Of a stretch of DNA of 7,971 nt, positions 1 through 6,987 are shown piece by piece. The notes below the pieces were generated by a model. That model saw only the letters and a list, made by a program, of their open reading frames with translations, was not told where the DNA came from and did no database searches. This stretch comes from an uncultured Clostridium sp. GTDB lineage: Bacteria; Bacillota; Clostridia; Clostridiales; Clostridiaceae. A program made the position numbers and the translations under genes. Every line of letters begins with the position of its first letter. The stretch's first letter is position 1. The stretch spans positions 1 to 7,971 of the forward strand of contig CAMNZV010000067.1 in the NCBI GenBank assembly GCA_946575275.1, given 5' to 3'.

Positions 1-2553
1 ATGGCAAATACTACATCTGATAAATTCAATAAGAACTTTGCATTTAATTGGCAACGTAAAAGTGACAACAGGATTGTGAGAAACTGGAAGGAGTTTGCAG
101 ATTCAATGTTAAGCATTCCAATGGCACATCAAATGGCTACAAACTATATGATTTTAGATGGAACAAAAAACAAGCAGACATTAAAAGTAATGCGTCCATA
201 TCAGGTATATGCAACTCAAAATGTAATAGAAAAAATAAAAAAGGTAGATTTTGATTTTGGGTTAAACAAGGTAGGCTACATATGGCATACTACAGGTTCA
301 GGTAAAACTATAACAAGCTTTAAAACAGCTTGGCTTGCAAGTAGAATGCCAAAGGTAGATAAGGTGGTTTTTGTAGTTGATAGAATTGCATTGACAAAAC
401 AAACAAATGAAAATTACAGAGCATATGATCCAGATGCAAGTGAAGATAATATTGGAAGTGTACAAGATACAAATAATACTAATGATTTAAGTAGGAAATT
501 AAAAGGCAAAGATAATAATATAATAGTAACCTCAATTCAAAAACTTGATACATTAGTTAAACGTAAAGGATTTAAATCACCAGACAAGAATATTGTATTT
601 ATTGTAGATGAGGCACATCGTTCAACAGGTGGTGATAGCTTTGATAAAATACAAAAGGCATTTAAAAGATCAGCATGGGTTGGATATACAGGAACACCTA
701 TGTTTGATGAAACAGCAACAGGTCTTAGAACAGAAGAAATATTTGGACCACTATTACATGCATATACAATTCGAGAGGCAATAGCAGACAGGAACGTTTT
801 AGGATTTAAGGTGGATTTTAAAACAACAATAGATGATACTAAAATGAGAGAAGAATATCTTCCCATATTCTATAAAGAGAAATACCCTAAATGGACAGAT
901 AAGGAAATTGAAGATAAAATTAATAACTTAAATCAAGAAGATATGGATGATGCAGTTGAGTCAAGTTTTTATGATGAAAATTTAGACCATGTTAAATTAG
1001 TGGTAGAAGATATTTATAAAAATTGGAGAAATCGTTCTAATGAAGGTATGTATAATGCACTTTTAACAACACATGTTGGTGGTGGTAAGGCAAGCACTCC
1101 AATGGCAATGATGTATTTTAGAGAGTTTCAAAGGGTTAATGAAGAAAATAGAGAAAATGGAGGTCAAATATTAAAAGTAGCAGTTACATTTAGCATAAAT
1201 ACATCAAACAATGATACTATGCTTGAAACGAACAAAGGATTATTTGAGGCTATTAATGCTTATAACAGCCAGTTTGGGACAAGCTTTGGAATGGATGATG
1301 TTGCAGGATACACCCAAGATGTTACTAGCAGATTAAATAAAACTGCCACTGATAAAAGATATTTAGATATTGTAATTGTTGTAGATCAGCTTTTAACAGG
1401 ATTTGATGCACCAGAGCTTAATACACTTTATGTTGATAGAACATTAAAGGGAGCTGGACTTATCCAGGCATATTCTAGAACAAATCGTATTTCAGATAGA
1501 CAAGATAAACCTTGGGGACATATTGTTAATTATAGATGGCCTGCTGAAAATGAGAAATTAATGAATAAGGCTTTAGCAATATACGCAAATAAGGATTCGG
1601 CAATTCTATCTGAAGATGAACAACGTAATTCTAATGAAAAGGATGGTATTATTGCAAAACCTTTTGAAGATATATTTAATGAGGTTAAAGAGGTTGTTTC
1701 AAAGCTTGGTAATATGACTAATGAGTTTCAACAATTGCCACCTTCAGAGAAACAAAAGGAATATATGTTGGATTTGTTACGTGAATATAATTTGGGTATG
1801 GCAAAATTAAAGCAATATAACCCTGAAGAGATTAATGGAGATTCAATAGGATTTAATTATGATAATCCAGATGAATTAGTTGAAAAGCTTGGTATGTCAA
1901 GCGAGCAGGAGCGTATGCTAACTACTGTTTTAACAAATGAATTGAAAAGTTATATAGCAGTGAAAAAAAAGGTTCCAGTATATCAAATTGAATTAAAGAT
2001 GACTCATGTTAAGGATGTTAAAATAGATTATGATTATTTAACTGAATTAGTAGAGCAACTATTAAATCAAGTGCATTATGGGAACAGGGAAGAGGCAGAG
2101 GAAACTAAAGATAAAATCAATCAATTTGCAAATGGTCTTGAGGACAGAAATTATGCTACTAAAATTATGAATGCAACTGTTGCTATAATTAAGGGGCATT
2201 ATCCACCAGAAGGAGTTAATTTAACATATCCAGTAAGGCTTAAAAATAGTGAACAAATAATACAAGCAGCTAATAATATTAGTCTTGATAGAATGTTTTT
2301 AGATTTCAGAGTAAAATGGGGTATTACAGATATAATTACAAGTGCAAATATGCGTGAATTATTTAGTCGTCACCAATATGGTATGCAGGATTTAGATGAT
2401 GCAGGGCAAATTAAGGACATTATAGGTAAAGCTAGTGGAAATTATATGGAATTGGCACACGACAAGGATATACAAGGTTTGCCTAGGATTAAATATCGTA
2501 ATAGTCTACGTGAAGCTATTTATGCATTAGCTGATGAATTGGTGGAAAACTAA
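1..2553 (+). CDS. hsdR: Type I restriction endonuclease subunit R (HsdR), 5' end outside the window
   Basis: Motor and cleavage subunit of a type I restriction complex. It translocates DNA using ATP and cuts far from the recognition site when bound to HsdM and HsdS. The 850 residues seen carry a full SF2 helicase set: RPYQVYA near 65-71, Walker A TTGSGKT at 97-103, DEAH at 203-206, TGTP at 230-233, TGFDAPELNTLYVDRT around 466-480 and motif VI QAYSRTNR at 489-496. A helical C-terminal region that contacts the methylase follows. Known HsdRs are about 1000-1050 residues with Walker A near residue 310. Here it is near 100, so roughly 200 N-terminal residues, including the PD-(D/E)XK nuclease, should lie upstream. 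The ATG at position 1 is therefore probably an internal Met, because residues 2-20 resemble the linker after the nuclease domain. The stop is 34 nt before hsdS, suggesting one operon. An A8 run lies at 1963-1970. Confidence 0.96.
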   Translation: MANTTSDKFNKNFAFNWQRKSDNRIVRNWKEFADSMLSIPMAHQMATNYMILDGTKNKQTLKVMRPYQVYATQNVIEKIKKVDFDFGLNKVGYIWHTTGSGKTITSFKTAWLASRMPKVDKVVFVVDRIALTKQTNENYRAYDPDASEDNIGSVQDTNNTNDLSRKLKGKDNNIIVTSIQKLDTLVKRKGFKSPDKNIVFIVDEAHRSTGGDSFDKIQKAFKRSAWVGYTGTPMFDETATGLRTEEIFGPLLHAYTIREAIADRNVLGFKVDFKTTIDDTKMREEYLPIFYKEKYPKWTDKEIEDKINNLNQEDMDDAVESSFYDENLDHVKLVVEDIYKNWRNRSNEGMYNALLTTHVGGGKASTPMAMMYFREFQRVNEENRENGGQILKVAVTFSINTSNNDTMLETNKGLFEAINAYNSQFGTSFGMDDVAGYTQDVTSRLNKTATDKRYLDIVIVVDQLLTGFDAPELNTLYVDRTLKGAGLIQAYSRTNRISDRQDKPWGHIVNYRWPAENEKLMNKALAIYANKDSAILSEDEQRNSNEKDGIIAKPFEDIFNEVKEVVSKLGNMTNEFQQLPPSEKQKEYMLDLLREYNLGMAKLKQYNPEEINGDSIGFNYDNPDELVEKLGMSSEQERMLTTVLTNELKSYIAVKKKVPVYQIELKMTHVKDVKIDYDYLTELVEQLLNQVHYGNREEAEETKDKINQFANGLEDRNYATKIMNATVAIIKGHYPPEGVNLTYPVRLKNSEQIIQAANNISLDRMFLDFRVKWGITDIITSANMRELFSRHQYGMQDLDDAGQIKDIIGKASGNYMELAHDKDIQGLPRIKYRNSLREAIYALADELVEN

Positions 2554-2587
2554 ATTTGAAATATAGTGATATTAAAAGGAGAAGATA

Positions 2588-3742
2588 ATGGATAATAACA
2601 ATAAAGTACCAAAGTTAAGGTTTCCGGGGTTTACAGATGCTTGGGAACAGTGTAAGCTTGGAAATATAGCCGATATTAGAAGTGGAAGAGACTACAAACA
2701 CCTTTCAGAAGGTGAAATTCCTGTTTATGGAACAGGTGGATATATGCTAAGTGTGAATGAAGCTTTGTCATATAAAGAAGATGCGATAGGTATTGGTAGA
2801 AAAGGTACAATTGATAAACCATACATATTGAGAGCACCTTTTTGGACTGTAGACACCTTATTTTATGCGGTTCCTGAGAATGATAATGATTTAAATTTTG
2901 TTTATGATATTTTTCAAAATATAAATTGGAAACAAAAAGATGAATCAACAGGTGTTCCAAGTTTATCCAAAACTGTTATTAATGATGTAGATGTTTTGAT
3001 ACCTGATTATAAGGAACAGAAAGAAATAGGTGGCTTTTTCCAAAACATCGACAACCTTATCACCCTTCATCAGCGTAAGTTAAAACACTTGCAAGATAAA
3101 AAGAAAGGTTTACTACAAAAAATGTTTCCGAAAGAAGGAGAGGTTGTACCAGAACTACGTTTTAAAGGATTTACTGACCCTTGGGAACAGCGTAAGCTAA
3201 AAGAGGTGGCAGAAATTGTAGGTGGTGGAACTCCAAGTACAGGTAACCCTGAGTACTGGGATGGAGATATAGATTGGTATTCCCCCACTGAAATTGGCAA
3301 TCATATTTATGCCAATGGAAGCAAAAAAAAGATTACTGAATTAGGACTAGAAAAAAGTTCAGCAAAGATACTCCCTCAAGATAAAACTGTTCTATTTACA
3401 AGTAGAGCAGGAATTGGAGATATGGCTATTTTACAACATCCAGGGGCAACCAATCAGGGGTTTCAATCAGTTGTTCTAAATGAAGGGATAGATACATACT
3501 TTATATATTCAATGGGACATTTGATTAAGAAGTATGCAGAAAAGAATGCGTCAGGTTCTACCTTTTTAGAGATATCGGGAAAAGTCTTGGGGGAAATGCC
3601 TATACTATTGCCCTCAAACAATGAACAAATACAAATCGGTAGTTTTTTCAAGAGTATCGACAACCTTATAACCCTTCATCAGCGTAAGATAAAACACTTG
3701 CAAGAACAAAAGAAATCATTACTACAACAAATGTTTATATAA
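2588..3742 (+). CDS. hsdS: Type I restriction-modification specificity subunit S (HsdS), two TRDs
   Basis: DNA-recognition subunit that sets the target of both methylation and restriction; each of its two target recognition domains (TRDs) reads one half of a split site. The 384 residues divide into a proximal conserved stretch (about 1-24, FTDAWEQCKL), TRD1 (25-142), a central conserved spacer (143-204, ending FTDPWEQRKL), TRD2 (205-343, starting GGGTPSTGNPEYWDGDIDW) and a distal conserved helix (344-384). The two helical spacers are near duplicates, IDNLITLHQRK at 154-164 and 357-367, each followed by a lysine/glutamine-rich coiled-coil helix. The length is normal for the family. The start is supported by an AAAGGAG site at 2575-2581, six bases before the ATG. 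It lies between hsdR and hsdM with short gaps, so the three are probably co-transcribed. Its TRD borders are repeated at the DNA level in the silent cassette at 5502-6032, which makes it the likely expression site of a switching system. Confidence 0.95.
   Translation: MDNNNKVPKLRFPGFTDAWEQCKLGNIADIRSGRDYKHLSEGEIPVYGTGGYMLSVNEALSYKEDAIGIGRKGTIDKPYILRAPFWTVDTLFYAVPENDNDLNFVYDIFQNINWKQKDESTGVPSLSKTVINDVDVLIPDYKEQKEIGGFFQNIDNLITLHQRKLKHLQDKKKGLLQKMFPKEGEVVPELRFKGFTDPWEQRKLKEVAEIVGGGTPSTGNPEYWDGDIDWYSPTEIGNHIYANGSKKKITELGLEKSSAKILPQDKTVLFTSRAGIGDMAILQHPGATNQGFQSVVLNEGIDTYFIYSMGHLIKKYAEKNASGSTFLEISGKVLGEMPILLPSNNEQIQIGSFFKSIDNLITLHQRKIKHLQEQKKSLLQQMFI
2641..2656 (+). repeat. TRD-entry repeat, copy A1 (start of TRD1)
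   Basis: TTGGGAACAGTGTAAG, encoding WEQCK. It differs by one base (T for C at 2651) from the copies at 3181-3196 and 5504-5519. It marks the point where conserved HsdS sequence gives way to TRD1. Confidence 0.75.
3047..3127 (+). repeat. TRD-exit repeat, copy B1 (central spacer of hsdS)
   Basis: The first 31 bases (3047-3077), encoding IDNLITLHQR, are identical to 5997-6027 in the silent cassette. The whole 81-base stretch also matches 3656-3736 at the end of hsdS with scattered mismatches. The offset between B1 and B2 is 609 bp, a multiple of three, so recombination between them would remove TRD2 in frame and leave a one-TRD half-HsdS. Confidence 0.8.
3179..3196 (+). repeat. TRD-entry repeat, copy A2 (start of TRD2)
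   Basis: CCTTGGGAACAGCGTAAG, encoding the end of DPWEQRK. It is identical over 18 bases to 5502-5519 at the left end of the silent cassette. Bases on either side differ between the two copies, so the match has sharp edges. Confidence 0.85.
3656..3736 (+). repeat. TRD-exit repeat, copy B2 (end of hsdS)
   Basis: Second copy of the spacer sequence B1 (3047-3127), in direct orientation. Over the part shared with the silent cassette it differs from B1 by one base (A for C at 3670). It encodes IDNLITLHQRK and the terminal helix of HsdS. Confidence 0.8.
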
Positions 3743-3767
3743 TAGTTTAGGAGAGAGAGGAAAATAA

Positions 3768-5366
3768 ATGAGTAACAATTTACAAACAATAACAAGTAAA
3801 CTTTGGGCAATGGCAAATGAATTACGGGGGACTATGGATGCTTCAGAATATAAAAACTATATATTAGCATTTATGTTTTATAGATATCTGTCAGAAAATC
3901 AAGAGAGATATTTAATTGAAAATAATGTATTAGATATGAAAGATGGTCAAACAATAAATGATATATATTTAGAAGAAGCAGTAGGAACTGATTTAGATGA
4001 TTTTTTACAGGATATTTCATTAAGCTTAGGATATGCAATAAAGCCACAAGATACTTGGAAATCACTAATAAGTAGAATTGAAAATTCACAAGTTATTCCA
4101 AGTGATTATCAAACTATTTTTGATAACTTTAATAAAAATGCAGAGTTAAACAAAGAAGCGGTAAAGGATTTTCGTGGAGTATTTAATGATATTAACTTAG
4201 GAGATTCGAGGCTTGGAGTATCAACAAATGAACGTGCAAAGTCTCTTAACAATATAGTTAAATTAGTAAATGGAATAGAATATAAGGGGAATGATGGAAA
4301 GGATATATTAGGAGAAATATATGAATATTTAATTGGCCAATTTGCAGCAAGTGCTGGTAAAAAAGGTGGGGAATTTTACACGCCACACCAAGTAAGTAAG
4401 ATTTTAGCAAGATTAGTTACAGATGGTGTTAATAAATCTGATGAATTTTATAGCGTATATGATCCAACAATGGGATCTGGGTCTCTGCTACTTACAGTTG
4501 GGCAAGAGTTACCTAAAGGAATGCCTATAAAGTATTATGGACAGGAGTTAAACACAACAACTTATAACTTGGCACGTATGAATTTGATGATGCATGATGT
4601 ATCTTATAATAATATGACTTTAAATAATGCAGATACATTGGAAAGTGATTGGCCAGATGGACCAAATGAAAAGGGGATTGATCAGCCAAGAAGTTTTGAT
4701 GCAGTAGTTGCAAATCCTCCATATTCTGCAAAGTGGGATAATTCAGAAACAAAATTAAAAGACCCTAGATTTAATGAGTATGGAAAATTAGCACCAGCTT
4801 CAAAGGCTGATTATGCATTTATATTACATAGTATTTATCATTTAAATGCAAATGGAACAATGGCAATAGTATTGCCTCATGGAGTGCTATTTAGAGGTGC
4901 GGCAGAAGGAAAGATACGTCAAACATTAATTGAAAAAAACTATCTTGATGCAGTAATAGGCTTACCATCAAATTTATTCTACGGAACAAGTATACCAACA
5001 ATTATTTTAGTATTAAAAAAGAATCGTAAAAGTAAAGAGGTACTATTTATTGATGCAAGTAGGGATTTTGAGAAGGGTAAAAATCAAAATAATTTAAGTG
5101 ATGAAAATATTGACAAAATAATAAATACATTTAAGGCATCCAAAGAAGAGAGGGAAGTTAAAAAATATTCACATTTAGCTACAATTGATGAAATAAAGAA
5201 AAATGACTATAATTTGAATATTCCACGTTATGTTGATACCTTTGAAGAAGAAGAAGAAATTGATTTAGATGAGATTAATAAACAATTAGAAATAGACAAT
5301 AAGGAAATTGCAGAACTTGAGGAGAAAATAAAGGAACAATTAAAAATTTTAGGGGTAACAATTTAA
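3768..5366 (+). CDS. hsdM: Type I restriction-modification methyltransferase subunit M (HsdM)
   Basis: Modification subunit that transfers a methyl group from S-adenosylmethionine to N6 of adenine in the half-sites chosen by HsdS; M2S is the methylase and R2M2S the restriction complex. The 532 residues are a normal length for the family. An N-terminal helical HsdM_N domain covers about 5-150. It is followed by GEFYTP at 201-206, SAM-binding motif I DPTMGSGS at 232-239 and the catalytic NPPY at 316-319. The C-terminal tail, about 493-528, is charged and glutamate/lysine-rich and likely forms a coiled coil that contacts HsdS. The ATG is preceded by purine-rich AGGAGAGAGAGG (3749-3760) with a 7-base spacer. 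It begins 25 bases after hsdS. The unusual feature is its position: it sits between the expressed hsdS and a silent hsdS cassette in direct repeat, so homologous or site-specific recombination between the two would delete it. Confidence 0.97.
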   Translation: MSNNLQTITSKLWAMANELRGTMDASEYKNYILAFMFYRYLSENQERYLIENNVLDMKDGQTINDIYLEEAVGTDLDDFLQDISLSLGYAIKPQDTWKSLISRIENSQVIPSDYQTIFDNFNKNAELNKEAVKDFRGVFNDINLGDSRLGVSTNERAKSLNNIVKLVNGIEYKGNDGKDILGEIYEYLIGQFAASAGKKGGEFYTPHQVSKILARLVTDGVNKSDEFYSVYDPTMGSGSLLLTVGQELPKGMPIKYYGQELNTTTYNLARMNLMMHDVSYNNMTLNNADTLESDWPDGPNEKGIDQPRSFDAVVANPPYSAKWDNSETKLKDPRFNEYGKLAPASKADYAFILHSIYHLNANGTMAIVLPHGVLFRGAAEGKIRQTLIEKNYLDAVIGLPSNLFYGTSIPTIILVLKKNRKSKEVLFIDASRDFEKGKNQNNLSDENIDKIINTFKASKEEREVKKYSHLATIDEIKKNDYNLNIPRYVDTFEEEEEIDLDEINKQLEIDNKEIAELEEKIKEQLKILGVTI

Positions 5367-5380
5367 ATTATTAATATAAT

Positions 5381-5429
5381 GGATAAATTCTTTTTAATTA
5401 ATTAAAAGAGAATTTATTCATTGTTTTTT
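5381..5429 (+). terminator. Intrinsic terminator after hsdM
   Basis: A long A+T-rich hairpin (left arm 5381-5398, right arm 5402-5419, one-base bulge, GGATAAATTC pairing with GAATTTATTC) is followed by a T-rich stretch with six T at 5424-5429. It starts 14 bases after the hsdM stop. It should end the hsdRSM transcript and so leave the downstream TRD cassette untranscribed. Confidence 0.75.
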
Positions 5430-5501
5430 CAATAAAATAATTAGAAATATAAATTTAATATTATTTTTAAGTTTGAATTTATAGTTTTTATTAACGCCTT
5501 T

Positions 5502-5519
5502 CCTTGGGAACAGCGTAAG
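5502..5519 (+). repeat. TRD-entry repeat, copy A3 (left end of silent cassette)
   Basis: Identical over 18 bases to 3179-3196, and one mismatch to 2641-2656 over the shared 16. Homology to hsdS begins here and the sequence to its left is non-coding, so this is the left border of the cassette. Confidence 0.85.
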
Positions 5520-5990
5520 TTGGATGACTTTGGTCTCGCAACGAGTGGTACATCAATAGAATCTGAATTTTCGAGTGACGGAAAATATAAAGTAATTAGT
5601 ATTGGTAGTTATTCAGAAAACAGTGTTTACACTGATCAAGGTATTCGAGCAATTGAATCTGAAAAAACAATAAAACGTGTTCTTAATGAAGACGATCTTA
5701 CTATGATTTTAAATGATAAAACTACTTCTGGAAATATAATTGGAAGAGTGTTACGTATTGAAAAAGGCGGTATTTATGTATATAACCAACGAACACAACG
5801 AATCGAGCCGAACAAAGAAAAATATGATACGCAGTTTCTGTATCAATTGTTGAATGCTCCATTAATACGTGAAAAAATCTTTAAACAGAGTCAAGGGAAT
5901 ACACAGATTTATGTTAATTGGTCGGCGATAAAAGAGTTAGATTATTTGATACCTTCATTATCAGAACAAAAGCAAATCGGTGTGTACTTT

Positions 5991-6029
5991 CAAAATATCG
6001 ACAACCTTATCACCCTTCATCAGCGTAGG
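5991..6029 (+). repeat. TRD-exit repeat, copy B3 (right end of silent cassette)
   Basis: Matches 3041-3079 at 37 of 39 bases, with 31 consecutive identities (5997-6027 to 3047-3077), and matches 3656-3688 less well. Homology stops at CAGCGTA; the next bases form a stop codon and non-coding sequence, so this is the right border of the cassette. Confidence 0.85.
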
Positions 6030-6049
6030 TAATTATATAAAATGCATTT

Positions 6050-6976
6050 TTAACTTAGGCCTGATAATGATCTCATAACTAAATCTACATCTTTATTTTC
6101 TAATTCTTGAATAATATGCAAGTATGTTTTTTGTGTTGTTGTCATGCTGGCATGACCTAATCTTCTTGCAACACTTGCTATTGATACCCCAGCAAATAGT
6201 AAAAGAGAAGCATGTGTATGTCTCAAACCATGAATAGAGATAACTGGAATATTAGCTTTTTTACAATGCTTTGCCAGTATATCATTAACTGTGGAATTAT
6301 AAACTTTATTATCAGTAAATATTGGTTTATCCGAAGGCAAATCCTTTACAAGTTCAGAAAATTGAATCACTGTTTGCCAATCTATTTGGACTTTTCTAAC
6401 AGAAGATTGGTTTTTAGTAGGAAGAAACCCACCATCAGATTTATAATCCCACGTTTTATTTATTGAAAGCATTTGATGTCCAAAATCAAAATCATCTGGG
6501 GTAAGGGCTAAAGCTTCTGAAAAACGAATACCAGTTTTTGCAAGTAAAAGAATAAACCAATCCCAACTTACTTCTTTATGCAAAACAAGGCTGCTTAATA
6601 AAGTGTGCAATTCAAATTGATTAAGGTATTTTGGTTTTTTATTTCTTGGTGTTTTACCCTTAATAATTGCTTTGCGAGTAGGATCTCTATCAATTAATCC
6701 TTCATCAACGGCATCTAAAATAGCACCTTTTAATTGGTGGTGAAAATCCATTGTAGTTTGACGTTCATGGAAAATAGCATAATCATTCAGTAATTGCTGA
6801 TAGGTGATACGTGTCAAATTACAAATAGTAAGATCTGGAATGAGTTTTTCTAACCATTTTTTTGTCATAAGATATTTATCCATTGTTACCTTTCTTATTG
6901 CACCATTTTTATATATGGTTATCCATTCTTCATAATATTTATGAAATAAATCTGTTTTTTTTACTCGTTCTAACAT
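6050..6976 (-). CDS. Tyrosine recombinase (phage integrase family), likely HsdS-switching enzyme
   Basis: Site-specific DNA recombinase of 308 residues. The N-terminal core-binding (SAM-like) domain spans about 8-100 and the catalytic domain about 115-295. All catalytic positions are visible: Arg151 (TGIRFSEAL), Lys188 (PTKNQ), His249 and Arg252 (HGLRHTHASLL), His275 (RLGHAS) and nucleophile Tyr285 (KTYLHI), so it should be active. There is no extra N-terminal arm-binding domain of the kind common in integrases of conjugative elements, and no excisionase gene nearby. That fits a dedicated local recombinase. The start is set by GGAGGT (6982-6987 on the - strand), five bases before the ATG. A weak promoter candidate is TATAAT at 7050-7055 (- strand) with a poor -35. 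It is convergent with the silent hsdS cassette, 17 bases apart. Similar recombinases sit beside shuffled hsdS genes in streptococci, lactobacilli and Bacteroides. A relic prophage or island integrase is the alternative. Confidence 0.93.
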   Translation of the reverse strand: MLERVKKTDLFHKYYEEWITIYKNGAIRKVTMDKYLMTKKWLEKLIPDLTICNLTRITYQQLLNDYAIFHERQTTMDFHHQLKGAILDAVDEGLIDRDPTRKAIIKGKTPRNKKPKYLNQFELHTLLSSLVLHKEVSWDWFILLLAKTGIRFSEALALTPDDFDFGHQMLSINKTWDYKSDGGFLPTKNQSSVRKVQIDWQTVIQFSELVKDLPSDKPIFTDNKVYNSTVNDILAKHCKKANIPVISIHGLRHTHASLLLFAGVSIASVARRLGHASMTTTQKTYLHIIQELENKDVDLVMRSLSGLS

Positions 6977-6987
6977 TTGTTACCTCC

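Larger units (their letters stand above)
5502..6032 (+). pseudogene. hsdS': Silent hsdS cassette carrying one alternative TRD
   Basis: Half an HsdS gene with no apparent promoter, Shine-Dalgarno or ATG. The open frame reaches back to 5445 through A+T-rich sequence that does not look coding. HsdS similarity begins abruptly at FPWEQRKL (5499-5522) and a TTG at 5520 is the first possible start. It encodes a single TRD (about 5520-5960, starting DDFGLATSGTSIESEF) unlike either TRD in the expressed hsdS. It then gives SEQKQIGVYFQNIDNLITLHQRR and a stop. A complete HsdS would continue with a helix after HQRK. Left border: 18 bases identical to 3179-3196. Right border: 31 bases identical to 3047-3077. 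It lies downstream of the hsdM terminator and 17 bases from the stop of the convergent recombinase gene. I infer a donor of TRD sequence for the expressed hsdS. Expression as a small half-S protein from TTG is possible but unsupported. Confidence 0.85.

Noticed and set aside
1..3. ATG at the first base as the true start of a short, nuclease-less HsdR
   Set aside because: The Walker A position, about 200 residues earlier than usual, and the linker-like first residues show that the N-terminus is cut by the window edge. The window does not show whether the gene is intact upstream.
537..866. Antisense open frame within hsdR
   Set aside because: It is a shadow of a strongly conserved helicase region, with no family features or ribosome-binding site.
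2676..4752. Several antisense open frames within hsdS and hsdM
   Set aside because: All lie opposite well-supported genes, have low-complexity composition (Leu/His/Tyr- or Ser-rich) and no start signals.
3047..6029. The regularly repeated B elements as a CRISPR-like array
   Set aside because: There are only three copies with spacing of hundreds to thousands of bases, and each encodes the same HsdS helix in frame.
6212..6466. Plus-strand open frame inside the recombinase gene
   Set aside because: It overlaps the catalytic domain coding region on the other strand; the translation has no recognisable domain and no ribosome-binding site was seen.
5502..6976. Invertible segment between hsdS and the cassette
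   Set aside because: No reverse-complement copy of the entry or exit repeats was found in the window; all copies are in direct orientation.
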